Shown: one piece after another, positions 40,381 to 48,445 of the stretch
Layout: every line of letters starts with the position of its first letter
How positions within the stretch are numbered: the first letter of the stretch is position 1
Source of the DNA: Streptomyces sp. NBC_01016
GTDB lineage: Bacteria; Actinomycetota; Actinomycetes; Streptomycetales; Streptomycetaceae
Length of the DNA stretch: 64,000 bases
Reading direction: 5' to 3'
NCBI RefSeq assembly: GCF_026341035.1
Contig: NZ_JAPEOQ010000002.1
Coordinates: forward strand, 3,472,001 to 3,536,000
Translations under genes and position numbers: made by a program
Notes under the pieces: model-generated
Seen by the model: the letters and a program-made list of their open reading frames with translations, nothing else
Told to the model about the DNA's origin: nothing
Databases searched by the model: none

Positions 40381-43300
40381 GTGGCTCGATTCCTCTACAA
40401 AATGGGCCGATTCGCCTATCGGCGACGGTACGTCGTCGCCCTCTTCTGGGTGGTGGTCCTCGCCGCCGTGGGCGTGGGAGCCTCCCAGGCCCCCACGGCC
40501 GCATCCTCCTCCTTCTCGATCCCGGGCACCGAGGCCCAGAAGGCCTTCGACCTGCTCGAGCAGCGCTTCCCCGGCGCCAGCGCCGACGGCGCCACCGCGC
40601 GCGTCGTGTTCAAGGCGCCGGACGGGGAGAAGATCACCTCCGCCGCCAACCAGGGCGTGGTCCGCGACACCGTCAAGGAGCTCGGCGGCGGCTCCGAGGT
40701 CCAGAGCGCGACCGACCCGTTCAAGGCCAAGGCAGTCAGCCGCGACGGCACCATCGCGTACGCGCAGGTGTCGTACAAGGTCTCCGGCATGGAGCTGGAG
40801 GACTCCTCGCGCGACGCGCTGAAGGACGCCGCGCAGGACGCCCGTGACTCCGGCCTCACCGTCGAGGTCGGCGGCGACGCGCTGCAGGCCGTGCCCGAGA
40901 CCGGCTCGACCGAGGTCATCGGCGTCGTGGTCGCCGCCGTCGTCCTCGTGATCACCCTGGGCTCGCTGATCGCGGCCGGACTGCCGCTGGTCTCCGCGCT
41001 GTTCGGCGTCGGCATCGGTGTCTCCGCCATCACCGCGCTCGCCAAGCCGCTCGACCTGGACTCCACGACGTCGACGCTCGCGATGATGATCGGCCTCGCG
41101 GTCGGCATCGACTACGCGTTGTTCATCGTGTCCCGGTATCGGGCCGAACTGGCCGAGGGCCGCGAGCGCGAAGAAGCCGCCGGGCGGGCCGCCGGTACCG
41201 CCGGGTCCGCCGTCGTCTTCGCCGGACTGACCGTCGTCATCGCCCTCGTCGGCCTCGCCGTCGTGAACATCCCGATGCTGACGAAGATGGGCTTCGCGGC
41301 CGCGGGGACCGTCGTCGTCGCCGTCCTTGTCGCGCTGACCCTGATCCCCGCCCTGCTCGGCATCGCCCGCAGCCGGGTGCGCCCCGCAGGCGCCAAGAGC
41401 AAGCGCAAGGAACGCAAGGCGCAGCGCGCGGCGCAGGAAAACGGCCACGTCCACGGGGAGCACGCCGAACCCAAGCCCGCCCTGGGCACCCGCTGGGCGC
41501 GCCTCGTCGTGAAGCACCCGGTCGCCGTGCTGCTGCTCGGCGTGATCGCCCTGGGCACGGCCGCCGTACCGGCGATGGACCTCGAACTCGGCCTGCCCGA
41601 CGACGGTTCGCAGCCCACGAGCACCACCCAGCGCAAGGCGTACGACCTGCTGTCGGAGGGCTTCGGGCCCGGCTTCAACGGGCCGCTGATGGTCGTCGTC
41701 GACGCCAAGGACAGCGACTCCCCGAAGTCCGCCGTCGCCGATGTCACCAAGACCGTCAAGGGACTCGACGACGTCGCCGTGGTGACCCCGGCGACGTTCA
41801 ACAAGTCCGGTGACACCGCGATGCTCAGCGTCGTCCCGAAGTCGAAGCCGACCTCGACGGACACCGAGGACCTGGTGCAGAACATCCGCGACGCGGGTGA
41901 CGGCATCAAGGCCGACTCGGGCGCCGAGCTGATGGTGACCGGCACCACCGCGATGAACATTGATGTGTCGCAGAAGCTCAACGACGCGCTGCTTCCGTAC
42001 CTCGCGCTCGTCGTCGGACTCGCCTTCCTGCTCCTGATCGTCGTCTTCCGCTCGATCCTGGTGCCGCTGAAGGCCGCGCTCGGCTTCCTGCTCTCCGTCC
42101 TCGCCGCGCTCGGCGCCGTCGTCGCCGTGTTCCAGTGGGGCTGGCTCGCCGACCTCATGGGCGTCGAGGAGACCGGGCCCGTGATGTCGATGATGCCGAT
42201 CTTCATGGTGGGTGTCGTCTTCGGACTCGCGATGGACTACGAGGTCTTCCTCGTGACGCGGATGCGCGAGGCGTACGTCCACGGCGAGACGGCCAAGGAC
42301 GCGATCGTCACCGGGTTCCGGTACAGCGCCCGCGTGGTCACGGCGGCCGCGGTCATCATGATGGCCGTGTTCGCGGGCTTCATCGGCTCGACCGAATCCA
42401 TGATCAAGATGATCGGCTTCGGGCTCGCCGTCGCCGTCTTCTTCGACGCGTTCATCGTGCGCATGGCGATCGTCCCCGCGGTCCTCGCGCTCATCGGACG
42501 CGGCGCCTGGTGGCTGCCCAAGTGGCTGGACCGCGCGCTGCCGAACGTCGACGTCGAGGGCGAGGGCCTGCGCGAGCTCGACGAGGCCCGCGCGGCGCGG
42601 CCCGCCGACGAGGTGCGGGGCGGCGCCGTTCCGCACCCGACCGAGCCGGAGCGCGAGCTCGTGACGGCCTCGGTCGGGGCGCAGGGCGCGGCGCAGCCGC
42701 AGAAGCACCTGGCGACGGCGTCGGCCGCGGAGGTCGGCGGGGGCGAGCGCTCGTTCGCCCCGAGCGGCAACGGCATCCTCGGCGCCGTCCGCACGGGCGG
42801 CGGCGAGGCCGTGGCGCGCGCCGCGATCACGCTGATCTCGACGGGCGGCCGGCAGATCAGCCGCTCCGTCACCGACTCCGGCGGCTCCTACAGCCTCGAC
42901 GTTCCCGGCGCGGGCACGTACGTGCTGATCGTCGCGGCCGACGGGCACCAGCCGCAGGCCTCGACGGTCACCGTGGACGGGGAACTCCTCTCCCACGACA
43001 TCGTGCTCACCGGCACCGGCGGACTCGCGGGTCTGGTGCGGGAGTCCGGCGGTCGTCCGGTGCCCGAGGCGCTGGTCGTCGTGACGGATGTCCGCGGCGA
43101 GGTCGTGGCCACCGCGCGCACCGGACTGCACGGCGACTTCGCCTGCGGCGGTCTGGTGAACGGCATGTTCACGCTCGCCGTCAACGCGCCGGGTTTCCGG
43201 CCGACGGCGCAGCAGGTGGAGACCGGCGCGCAGGGCGTGACCCAGGTCGAGCTCGTGCTCGGGGTCGGCAAGCGGGTCCAGGGCGTGGTGCGCGCGGGTA

Positions 43301-43527
43301 CGGACGACGGCCCGTTGGCCGACGCGCGGGTCACGCTGGTCGACGCGGCGGGCAATGTGATCGCCTCGACGACGACCGGCCCGGACGGCGCGTACGCCTT
43401 CACCGACCTGGACGCGGGCGACTACTCGGTCATCGCGACGGGGTACCCGCCGGCCGCGCAGACGCTGCGGGTGGGCGACGCGGAGCCGGGTGATCTGGAC
43501 ATCAGGCTGCGGCACCCGGGGGCGTAA
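40381..43527 (+). CDS. MMPL/RND exporter with three C-terminal beta-sandwich repeats
   Basis: A 1048-residue membrane protein. Residues 1 to about 735 form a complete MMPL transporter with two halves, each with one membrane helix, a large extracellular domain and a five-helix bundle (MIGLAVGIDYALFIVSRYR, VGVVFGLAMDYEVFLVTRMRE). A linker follows, then three homologous units of about 83 residues starting near 795, 877 and 961 (ILGAVRTGGGEAVARA, LAGLVRESGGRPVPEA, VQGVVRAGTDDGPLADA), each a carboxypeptidase-regulatory/Cna-B-like beta-sandwich. The GTG start follows a TetR gene. It may export a lipid or drug; by topology the tail should lie in the cytoplasm, which is odd for such domains. Confidence 0.88.
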   Translation: MARFLYKMGRFAYRRRYVVALFWVVVLAAVGVGASQAPTAASSSFSIPGTEAQKAFDLLEQRFPGASADGATARVVFKAPDGEKITSAANQGVVRDTVKELGGGSEVQSATDPFKAKAVSRDGTIAYAQVSYKVSGMELEDSSRDALKDAAQDARDSGLTVEVGGDALQAVPETGSTEVIGVVVAAVVLVITLGSLIAAGLPLVSALFGVGIGVSAITALAKPLDLDSTTSTLAMMIGLAVGIDYALFIVSRYRAELAEGREREEAAGRAAGTAGSAVVFAGLTVVIALVGLAVVNIPMLTKMGFAAAGTVVVAVLVALTLIPALLGIARSRVRPAGAKSKRKERKAQRAAQENGHVHGEHAEPKPALGTRWARLVVKHPVAVLLLGVIALGTAAVPAMDLELGLPDDGSQPTSTTQRKAYDLLSEGFGPGFNGPLMVVVDAKDSDSPKSAVADVTKTVKGLDDVAVVTPATFNKSGDTAMLSVVPKSKPTSTDTEDLVQNIRDAGDGIKADSGAELMVTGTTAMNIDVSQKLNDALLPYLALVVGLAFLLLIVVFRSILVPLKAALGFLLSVLAALGAVVAVFQWGWLADLMGVEETGPVMSMMPIFMVGVVFGLAMDYEVFLVTRMREAYVHGETAKDAIVTGFRYSARVVTAAAVIMMAVFAGFIGSTESMIKMIGFGLAVAVFFDAFIVRMAIVPAVLALIGRGAWWLPKWLDRALPNVDVEGEGLRELDEARAARPADEVRGGAVPHPTEPERELVTASVGAQGAAQPQKHLATASAAEVGGGERSFAPSGNGILGAVRTGGGEAVARAAITLISTGGRQISRSVTDSGGSYSLDVPGAGTYVLIVAADGHQPQASTVTVDGELLSHDIVLTGTGGLAGLVRESGGRPVPEALVVVTDVRGEVVATARTGLHGDFACGGLVNGMFTLAVNAPGFRPTAQQVETGAQGVTQVELVLGVGKRVQGVVRAGTDDGPLADARVTLVDAAGNVIASTTTGPDGAYAFTDLDAGDYSVIATGYPPAAQTLRVGDAEPGDLDIRLRHPGA

Positions 43528-43551
43528 CCCGCTTCCAGTAGCTGTCCCAGG

Positions 43552-43586
43552 GGCGGCACCCGCCATCGTTGGCGGGTGCCGCCTTT
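43552..43586 (+). terminator. Strong rho-independent terminator after the MMPL gene
   Basis: Perfect 14-bp stem (43552-43565 with 43570-43583), loop TCGT, then TTT. It lies 24 bp after the MMPL stop. Confidence 0.92.
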
Positions 43587-43653
43587 ACTGTTGCGCAGTA
43601 CAGCAGTACGGGCCCGCCGCCTCCCCGGATATGGGAGCGTGGTGATGATCCTT

Positions 43654-43710
43654 TTCCTGAACTCCACGCAAGTTCCTGAACTCCACGAAAATTCCCGAAC
43701 TCCACGCAAG
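43654..43710 (+). repeat. 3 x 19-bp tandem repeat upstream of an MFS gene
   Basis: Units 43654-43672, 43673-43691 and 43692-43710, consensus TTCCTGAACTCCACGCAAG, end 16 bp before the MFS start. GAACTCCACGNAA recurs at 19-bp intervals. They could be iterated binding sites or a slipped duplication in the 5' untranslated region. Confidence 0.9.
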
Positions 43711-43726
43711 AGAGAGCCCGTTACCG

Positions 43727-44956
43727 ATGGACCTGGACACCCGCCGCAGACGGACGGCCCTGTTCCTCTTCTTCCTGATACCCGGCCTGTCGATGTCGTC
43801 ATGGGTGACCCGCACACCCGATGTGCGGGACCAACTGGGCGCGTCGACCGCACAGATGGGGCTCATCCTCTTCGGGCTCTCGGTCGGCTCGATGATCGGC
43901 ATCCTGTGCTCGGGAACGCTCGTCGGCCGGTTCGGCTCGCGGCCCGTCATGGGCGTGGCCACGGTGCTGATCACCATCAGCATGGCGGTCATCGGCCTCG
44001 GCGCGATGGCGTCCTCCGCGCCCCTCGTCACCGCGGGACTGCTCCTCTTCGGCGCCGGAATGGGCGGGGGAGAGGTCGCCATCAACATCGACGGCGCCGA
44101 GGTGGAACGGATCACCGCGCGCACGATCCTGCCGACGCTGCACGGCTTCTTCAGCCTGGGGACGGTCGTGGGAGCGGCGGTCGGCATCCTGTGCACGGCG
44201 GTCGAGTTCCCCGTGCAGTGGCACCTGATCGCCGTCGCCGTGGTCACCACCGCCATGTTCGGCTACGCGATCCGGGCCATCCCCGCGGGCGTCGGCAAGG
44301 CGTCGGCCGGCTCGCCGACGGAGGGCGCCGCGGACGGCGCGTCCAAGGCGAAGGTGTGGCGGGACCGGCAGTTGCTGCTCCTCGGAGGCATCATCCTCGC
44401 GATGGCGCTCGCCGAGGGAGCCGCGAACGACTGGCTGCCGCTGCTCATGGTCGACGGCCACGACATGGACCCCGCGCTCGGCTCGGCCGTCTACACCGGC
44501 TTCGCCGCCGCGATGACGATCGGCCGGTTCGTCGGCGGGTTCTTCATCGGTCGGCTCGGCCGCAAGCCGGTCGTCCGCGCGAGCGCCGTGTCGGCGACGC
44601 TCGGCATCGCCCTGGTCGTCTTCTCCGACTCCGCCGCCCTCGCCAGCGCGGCCGTGCTGTTCTGGGGGCTCGGTGCCTCGCTCGGCTTCCCCGTCGCGCT
44701 CTCGGCGGCCGGTGACTCGGGCGAGAACCCGGCGGCGCGGGTGAGCCTGGTGGCCATGCTCGGCTACGTCGCGTTTCTCGTCGGACCGCCGTGCCTCGGC
44801 TTCCTCGGTGACCACTACGGACTGCGGACGGCCATGGTGGTCGTGCTCGCGTTCACGACGATGGCCGTCTTCCTCGCTCCGGCGGTGGGCGCGCGTTCTT
44901 CGGCGACGGTGGCCTCGAAGAGCGATGACGAGCGGTCGCGGCAGCACTGCGAATGA
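43727..44956 (+). CDS. MFS transporter, YbjJ/fucose-permease-like
   Basis: A 409-residue 12-helix MFS protein: LFLFFLIPGLSMSSWVTRTPDVRDQLG, VGRFGSRPVMG (loop 2-3 motif) and LLLFGAGMGGGEVAINIDGAEVE. The closest shape is the YbjJ/FucP-like group, whose substrates are largely unknown. The ATG is preceded by three 19-bp tandem repeats and a weak GAGAG ribosome site. A bidirectional terminator separates it from the convergent aldo/keto reductase. Confidence 0.87.
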   Translation: MDLDTRRRRTALFLFFLIPGLSMSSWVTRTPDVRDQLGASTAQMGLILFGLSVGSMIGILCSGTLVGRFGSRPVMGVATVLITISMAVIGLGAMASSAPLVTAGLLLFGAGMGGGEVAINIDGAEVERITARTILPTLHGFFSLGTVVGAAVGILCTAVEFPVQWHLIAVAVVTTAMFGYAIRAIPAGVGKASAGSPTEGAADGASKAKVWRDRQLLLLGGIILAMALAEGAANDWLPLLMVDGHDMDPALGSAVYTGFAAAMTIGRFVGGFFIGRLGRKPVVRASAVSATLGIALVVFSDSAALASAAVLFWGLGASLGFPVALSAAGDSGENPAARVSLVAMLGYVAFLVGPPCLGFLGDHYGLRTAMVVVLAFTTMAVFLAPAVGARSSATVASKSDDERSRQHCE

Positions 44957-44963
44957 CCGCGGT

Positions 44964-44989
44964 GGGCCCCGCCCTTGGAGGCGGGGCCC
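44964..44989. terminator. Bidirectional terminator between convergent genes
   Basis: Perfect 10-bp stem GGGCCCCGCC / GGCGGGGCCC with loop CTTGGA, in the 40-bp gap between the MFS stop and the aldo/keto reductase stop. Confidence 0.85.
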
Positions 44990-44996
44990 GGTGCGA

Positions 44997-45926
44997 CTAC
45001 GGCAGCGTGTGCCCCGCCGCGCGGAACAGGCGGTACCACTCCTCGCGGGTCAGCGGGATCTCCGAGCCCGCCGCGGACTCGGCGACCCGCCCCGGGTTGG
45101 TGGTGCCGAGCACGACCTGCATGTCGGCCGGGTGCCGGGTGATCCAGGCGACCGCGATGCCGGTCGGTGTCACCTCGTACTTCGCGGCCAGCTCGTCGAG
45201 CGCGGTGTTGAGCTCCGCGTAGTTCTCGCGGTCGCCGATGAAGACGCCGTCGAAGAAGCCCTTCTGGAACGGCGACCACGCCTGAAGGGTCATCTTGTGC
45301 AGACGCGAATAGTCGAGCAGCCCGTTGTCGCGGCTCACCGACTGGTCGAGCCCGGCCATGTTCGCGGCGACACCCGAGGCGATCAACGGGGCGTGCGTGA
45401 TGCTCAGTTGCACCTGGTTGGCGACGAGCGGCTGACGCACCGCCGTCTTCAGCAGCTCGACCTGGCCCGGCGTGTGGTTCGAGACACCGAAGTTCACGAC
45501 CTTGCCCGCCGCGTGCAGCTCGTCGAAGGCCGCCGCGACCTCCTCCGGCTCCACGAGGGTGTCCGGGCGGTGCAGGAGTAGGACATCGAGGTAGTCGGTG
45601 CGCAGCGCCGCCAGCGACTCGTCGACGGTGCGCACGATGTGCTCGCGTGAGAAGTCGAAGAAGCCGGACCGGATGCCGACCTTGCTCTGGATGACGATCG
45701 ACTCGCGCTCCGCGGCGCTCAGCGTGACCGCCTGCCCGAAGTGCTCCTCGCAGGCGTGCCGGGTGGGCCCGTAGATGTCGGCGTGGTCGAAGCTGTTGAT
45801 CCCGGCGTCGCGGGCGCTGTCGTAGAGGACCCGGACGTCCTTGTCGTCCAGCTCCGCGATGCGCATCAGGCCGAGGACGACGTTGGAGGACGGCGCCTTG
45901 GCACCGGGGAAAGAGATCGATTTCAT
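44997..45926 (-). CDS. Aldo/keto reductase, YdhF-like
   Basis: A 309-residue NADPH-dependent reductase: LGLMRI, then INSFDHADIYG (catalytic Asp and Tyr), VIQSKVGIRSGF (Lys), DVLLLHRPDTLVEPEEVAAAFDELHAAGKVVNFGVSNHTP (His and family core) and VLGTTNPGRVAE. It resembles the AKR12-like YdhF group. ATG start. It may share a transcript with the cupin gene upstream on the same strand. Substrate unknown. Confidence 0.88.
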   Translation of the reverse strand: MKSISFPGAKAPSSNVVLGLMRIAELDDKDVRVLYDSARDAGINSFDHADIYGPTRHACEEHFGQAVTLSAAERESIVIQSKVGIRSGFFDFSREHIVRTVDESLAALRTDYLDVLLLHRPDTLVEPEEVAAAFDELHAAGKVVNFGVSNHTPGQVELLKTAVRQPLVANQVQLSITHAPLIASGVAANMAGLDQSVSRDNGLLDYSRLHKMTLQAWSPFQKGFFDGVFIGDRENYAELNTALDELAAKYEVTPTGIAVAWITRHPADMQVVLGTTNPGRVAESAAGSEIPLTREEWYRLFRAAGHTLP

Positions 45927-45972
45927 GGGGCCATCCTGTCCGAGTGGCCCCTCCCGATGCCAGTGTCCGCGG

Positions 45973-45994
45973 CTACGCGTCCTCTACGCGTCCT
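45973..45994. repeat. 2 x 11-bp tandem repeat across a stop codon
   Basis: CTACGCGTCCT occurs twice without a gap (45973-45983, 45984-45994). On the minus strand each unit ends in TAG; the TAG at 45984-45986 is the cupin stop and the other is its copy. Confidence 0.88.
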
Positions 45995-46496
45995 CGCCGG
46001 TGTCCGAAAGCGCGTACAGCTTCGGCAGGTTGACCACGATGGCCTCCTGCGTGCTGCGGGCGATGACGACCACGGCCTCGTCGGCCGGATCGGGGTTCTC
46101 CTCGCGGTGGGGCACGTAGGGCGGGACGAAGATGTAGTCGCCGGGGGAGGTGCGCAGCCTGACCTCCTCCTCTTCGGCGCCCGAGTCGTCGAGGAACACG
46201 AACTCCGGGTGCCCGCTCACCACATAGATGGCGGTCTCGGACTCGCCGTGGTGGTGATCGGAGGACGCGGTCGACGGGGCGACATGCGTCTGGCCCATCC
46301 ACAGCTTCTCGGACCCCACCGTGTTCCCGCTGACGGCGGCGAAGCGCCGCATGCCGCCGCTCTGTGCGGTGTCGCCGTCCAGGGCGTCGGCGCGGACGTG
46401 GTGCAGCCGCGAACGCAGGGGAGTGGAAGGGGAGTTCGGGGCGTCGTGGAGATGGGGGTGGAAGCCCTCACCGGGTGTCGTCAGCGGCTCGGTCAT
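45984..46496 (-). CDS. Cupin domain protein
   Basis: A 170-residue single-cupin protein. Motif 1 is SDHHHGESETAIYVVSGHPEF (three consecutive His, a likely metal site), motif 2 is PGDYIFVPPYVPHREENPDP. It could be a metal-dependent dioxygenase, isomerase or sensor; nothing fixes the substrate. The ATG start faces the Rrf2 gene across a 138-bp gap that holds a long inverted repeat. The stop codon is duplicated in tandem. Confidence 0.86.
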   Translation of the reverse strand: MTEPLTTPGEGFHPHLHDAPNSPSTPLRSRLHHVRADALDGDTAQSGGMRRFAAVSGNTVGSEKLWMGQTHVAPSTASSDHHHGESETAIYVVSGHPEFVFLDDSGAEEEEVRLRTSPGDYIFVPPYVPHREENPDPADEAVVVIARSTQEAIVVNLPKLYALSDTGEDA

Positions 46497-46513
46497 GGTG
46501 GCGACGCTAGAGC

Positions 46514-46555
46514 GGTGAGAGAAAAGATGTCAAGAGGTGTCCATTGGCTCTCACC
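46514..46555. promoter_or_regulatory. Candidate Rrf2 operator region
   Basis: GGTGAGAG (46514-46521) and CTCTCACC (46548-46555) form an 8-bp inverted pair. Inside it, GGTGTCCATTG (46536-46546) is identical to 48066-48076 in front of the third leader peptide. It lies between the divergent cupin and Rrf2 genes. Confidence 0.5.
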
Positions 46556-46634
46556 TGCGGCAATGTTCCCGCAATGTTCGGGGAGAGGGGGGCTCGGACC
46601 TTGCCCCGCCGCGGTCTTCGGGCATCATGTGGCC

Positions 46635-47093
46635 ATGCATATCTCCGCGAAGGCGGACTACGCCACGCGCGCGCTCCTCGAGCTCGCCCGCGCCCCCGAA
46701 CAACCGCTCACCTGCGAGGCCATCGCCGACGCCCAGGGGATTCCGTTCCGGTTCCTCAAATCGGTGGTGGGCGAGCTGCGCAGGGCCGGGCTCGTACGCA
46801 GCCAGCGCGGCTGCGTGGGCGGGTACTGGCTGGGTGTGCCGGCCGACGCGATCACGCTCCTCGATGTCACCCGCGCCGTCGACGGCGAGCTGATCACCCT
46901 GCGCGGCGAGCCACTGTCCGCGCTCGGCTACTCCGGCGCCGCACGCGGCTTGCCAGGGGTGTGGCGGCGGATCGAGGCGGACGCCGCGGCCGTGCTGGGC
47001 GGGGTGACCGTGGCGGCGCTGCTGGCGGAGGCCGAGGCCGAGCGCGGGGCCGAGAACGGGGCGGAGTCGGTCCCCGCCCAGGGCGCCGCGTGA
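46635..47093 (+). CDS. Rrf2 family transcriptional regulator
   Basis: A 152-residue Rrf2-type winged-helix protein: MHISAKADYATRALLELA, CEAIADAQGIPFRFLKSVVGELRRAGLVRSQRG. The three-cysteine [Fe-S] ligand set of IscR/NsrR is absent, so it may sense a metabolite or a partner enzyme, as CymR does for cysteine in Bacillus. It is co-transcribed with a DsbA-like gene (GTGA overlap) and heads the second sulfur-type locus, sharing an 11-bp motif with the promoter there. Confidence 0.87.
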   Translation: MHISAKADYATRALLELARAPEQPLTCEAIADAQGIPFRFLKSVVGELRRAGLVRSQRGCVGGYWLGVPADAITLLDVTRAVDGELITLRGEPLSALGYSGAARGLPGVWRRIEADAAAVLGGVTVAALLAEAEAERGAENGAESVPAQGAA

Positions 47094-48025
47094 CCGGCGA
47101 ACCAGTGGCTCCGCGGCTCGAAGTCGTCGAGTACACCGACCCGTTGTGCCCCTGGTCCTGGGGATCCGAGCCGACCTTCCGCAGGCTGCGGCAGGTGCTG
47201 GAGGGGCGGGTCCGCTGGCGTCGGGTGTACTGCATCCTCTTCGACGACGACGATGATCCGGCCCCCGATGCCGCCGCGGAGACCGCCTGGTACGCGCGCT
47301 ACATCGAGGAGGTCGGCGCGCACACCCGGGCCCCGTATGCCGCCCGCCTGAGCCGGGTCGCGGCGAGCTCCTGGCCCGCGTCCCTGGTGGCGAAGGCGGC
47401 GGAGGCCCAGGGTGAGGAGGTGTCCGGCCGGGCGCTGCGCCGCTTGCGCGAGACCGTCTTCGTCCTCGGCGAACCGGCCGACACGCTCGACCTCGCCCTG
47501 AGCGCCGTACGCGACGTACCCGGACTCGATCCCGACCGCCTGCGGCGTGACGCCACATCAGAAGCGGTACGAGAGAAGGTCCTTGCCGATCGCGGCGAGG
47601 CCCGACGGCCGGTCGCGGAGGTGCTCGCGCCGCCTCCAGGTGACTCGCCGCACCCCGGCGCGGCCAAGGAGACGGACGACGGGACGGGGCTGCGGTACGC
47701 CCTGCCCACGGTGCTGGTGCGCGGGGAAGCGGGACATCGGGCGGTGCCGGGATGGCGGCCGTACGACGAGTACGTGGCGGCCGTGGAGGAGTTGAGCCCC
47801 GGCCTGACGAAACCGGCCCGGCCGCTGCCCGCCGATGAGGCGCTGCGCCGCCACCGCACCCTGACCGAACCCGAGCGTTCGGCCCTGGCGTGCGGGCCCT
47901 GGCCGCCCCCGGGCGCGGTCCGCGCCGACACCGCGAACGGCCCGCTGTGGCTCTGCCCGAGCGAGGCCGAGGTGCATCCGGCGACCCGCCCCCACGACAA
48001 CTCCGGCCCCCTGGCACCGCGTTGA
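47090..48025 (+). CDS. DsbA-like thioredoxin-fold protein
   Basis: A 311-residue protein of the DsbA/FrnE type. EYTDPLCPWSWGSEPTFRRL near the N-terminus gives a single active-site Cys followed by PWSW, where classic DsbA has C-x-x-C. A helical insertion follows (TAWYARYIEEVGAHTRAPYAARLSRVAASSWPASLVAKAAEAQG). No signal peptide is visible, so it acts in the cytoplasm, perhaps as an isomerase or thiol reductase. The GTG start overlaps the Rrf2 stop. Confidence 0.78.
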   Translation: MTGEPVAPRLEVVEYTDPLCPWSWGSEPTFRRLRQVLEGRVRWRRVYCILFDDDDDPAPDAAAETAWYARYIEEVGAHTRAPYAARLSRVAASSWPASLVAKAAEAQGEEVSGRALRRLRETVFVLGEPADTLDLALSAVRDVPGLDPDRLRRDATSEAVREKVLADRGEARRPVAEVLAPPPGDSPHPGAAKETDDGTGLRYALPTVLVRGEAGHRAVPGWRPYDEYVAAVEELSPGLTKPARPLPADEALRRHRTLTEPERSALACGPWPPPGAVRADTANGPLWLCPSEAEVHPATRPHDNSGPLAPR

Positions 48026-48055
48026 CCAGCGACATCGGGGCGTCCCGCGTAATGA

Positions 48056-48079
48056 GACACCAATTGGTGTCCATTGACA
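48056..48079 (+). promoter_or_regulatory. 16-bp palindromic operator abutting a promoter
   Basis: GACACCAATTGGTGTC (48056-48071) is a perfect 16-bp palindrome. TTGACA (48074-48079) follows directly, and a -10-like CAGGAT sits 18 bp further (48098-48103), eight bases before the leader ATG. A repressor bound here would block RNA polymerase. The half motif GGTGTCCATTG also occurs upstream of the Rrf2 gene, so Rrf2 is the prime candidate. Confidence 0.75.
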
Positions 48080-48110
48080 GTCGGGGGCGGGGCAGGTCAG
48101 GATGTGCAGC

Positions 48111-48185
48111 ATGCTGACGACGCACCCCGGCGTGGTGTGCCGCTACGTGGACCTGCGGCGCACGTGTAGCGCACTCTGTCGCTGA
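48111..48185 (+). CDS. Leader peptide (uORF) of the second sulfur operon
   Basis: A 24-residue peptide, ending RYVDLRRTCSALCR, that fits the actinobacterial sulfur leader-peptide pattern. Three Cys codons are present, two near the end. The -10 box ends about seven bases before the ATG, so translation is probably leaderless. It precedes the ABC-transporter operon by 260 bp that can form competing hairpins, consistent with cysteine-dependent attenuation. Confidence 0.73.
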   Translation: MLTTHPGVVCRYVDLRRTCSALCR

Positions 48186-48445
48186 CTTCCTCTCCCTCCA
48201 CGTAGCCTCCCGCGTGCCTGAACGCTCTCCCTGGGATTCCCCGGGAGCCCAGGACGCCCCGGGCGCTCTTTCCTGACGGCCTGACGGCCGGCTCTTCGAG
48301 CCGCTCATCCGTCATGCCTCCTTCACCGCGTTCCACCCTGCCCATCGGTGTGCCCCGGCGCATCCCATGGGGTGGCTGCGCGTGCCTTGTCCTTCGCTCC
48401 TTCGCGCTGCCCTCGATGCGCGGGAGCCGTCGCAGAGAGACACAC
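48186..48445 (+). other. Structured 5' leader of the ABC-transporter operon
   Basis: No gene seen. CTCCC (48227-48231) can pair with GGGAG (48243-48247), or CCTGGG (48230-48235) with CCCAGG (48248-48253); the two share bases and exclude each other. A third hairpin CGGCTC-TTC-GAGCCG is at 48289-48303. Competing structures behind a Cys-containing uORF are what an attenuator would need. Confidence 0.45.

Noticed and set aside
40354..43566. 1070-codon open frame on the minus strand opposite the MMPL gene
   Set aside because: It is the antisense shadow of a high-GC gene. The composition is dominated by His, Arg, Asp and Gly from inverted codons, with no recognisable domain, while the plus strand encodes a complete MMPL protein.
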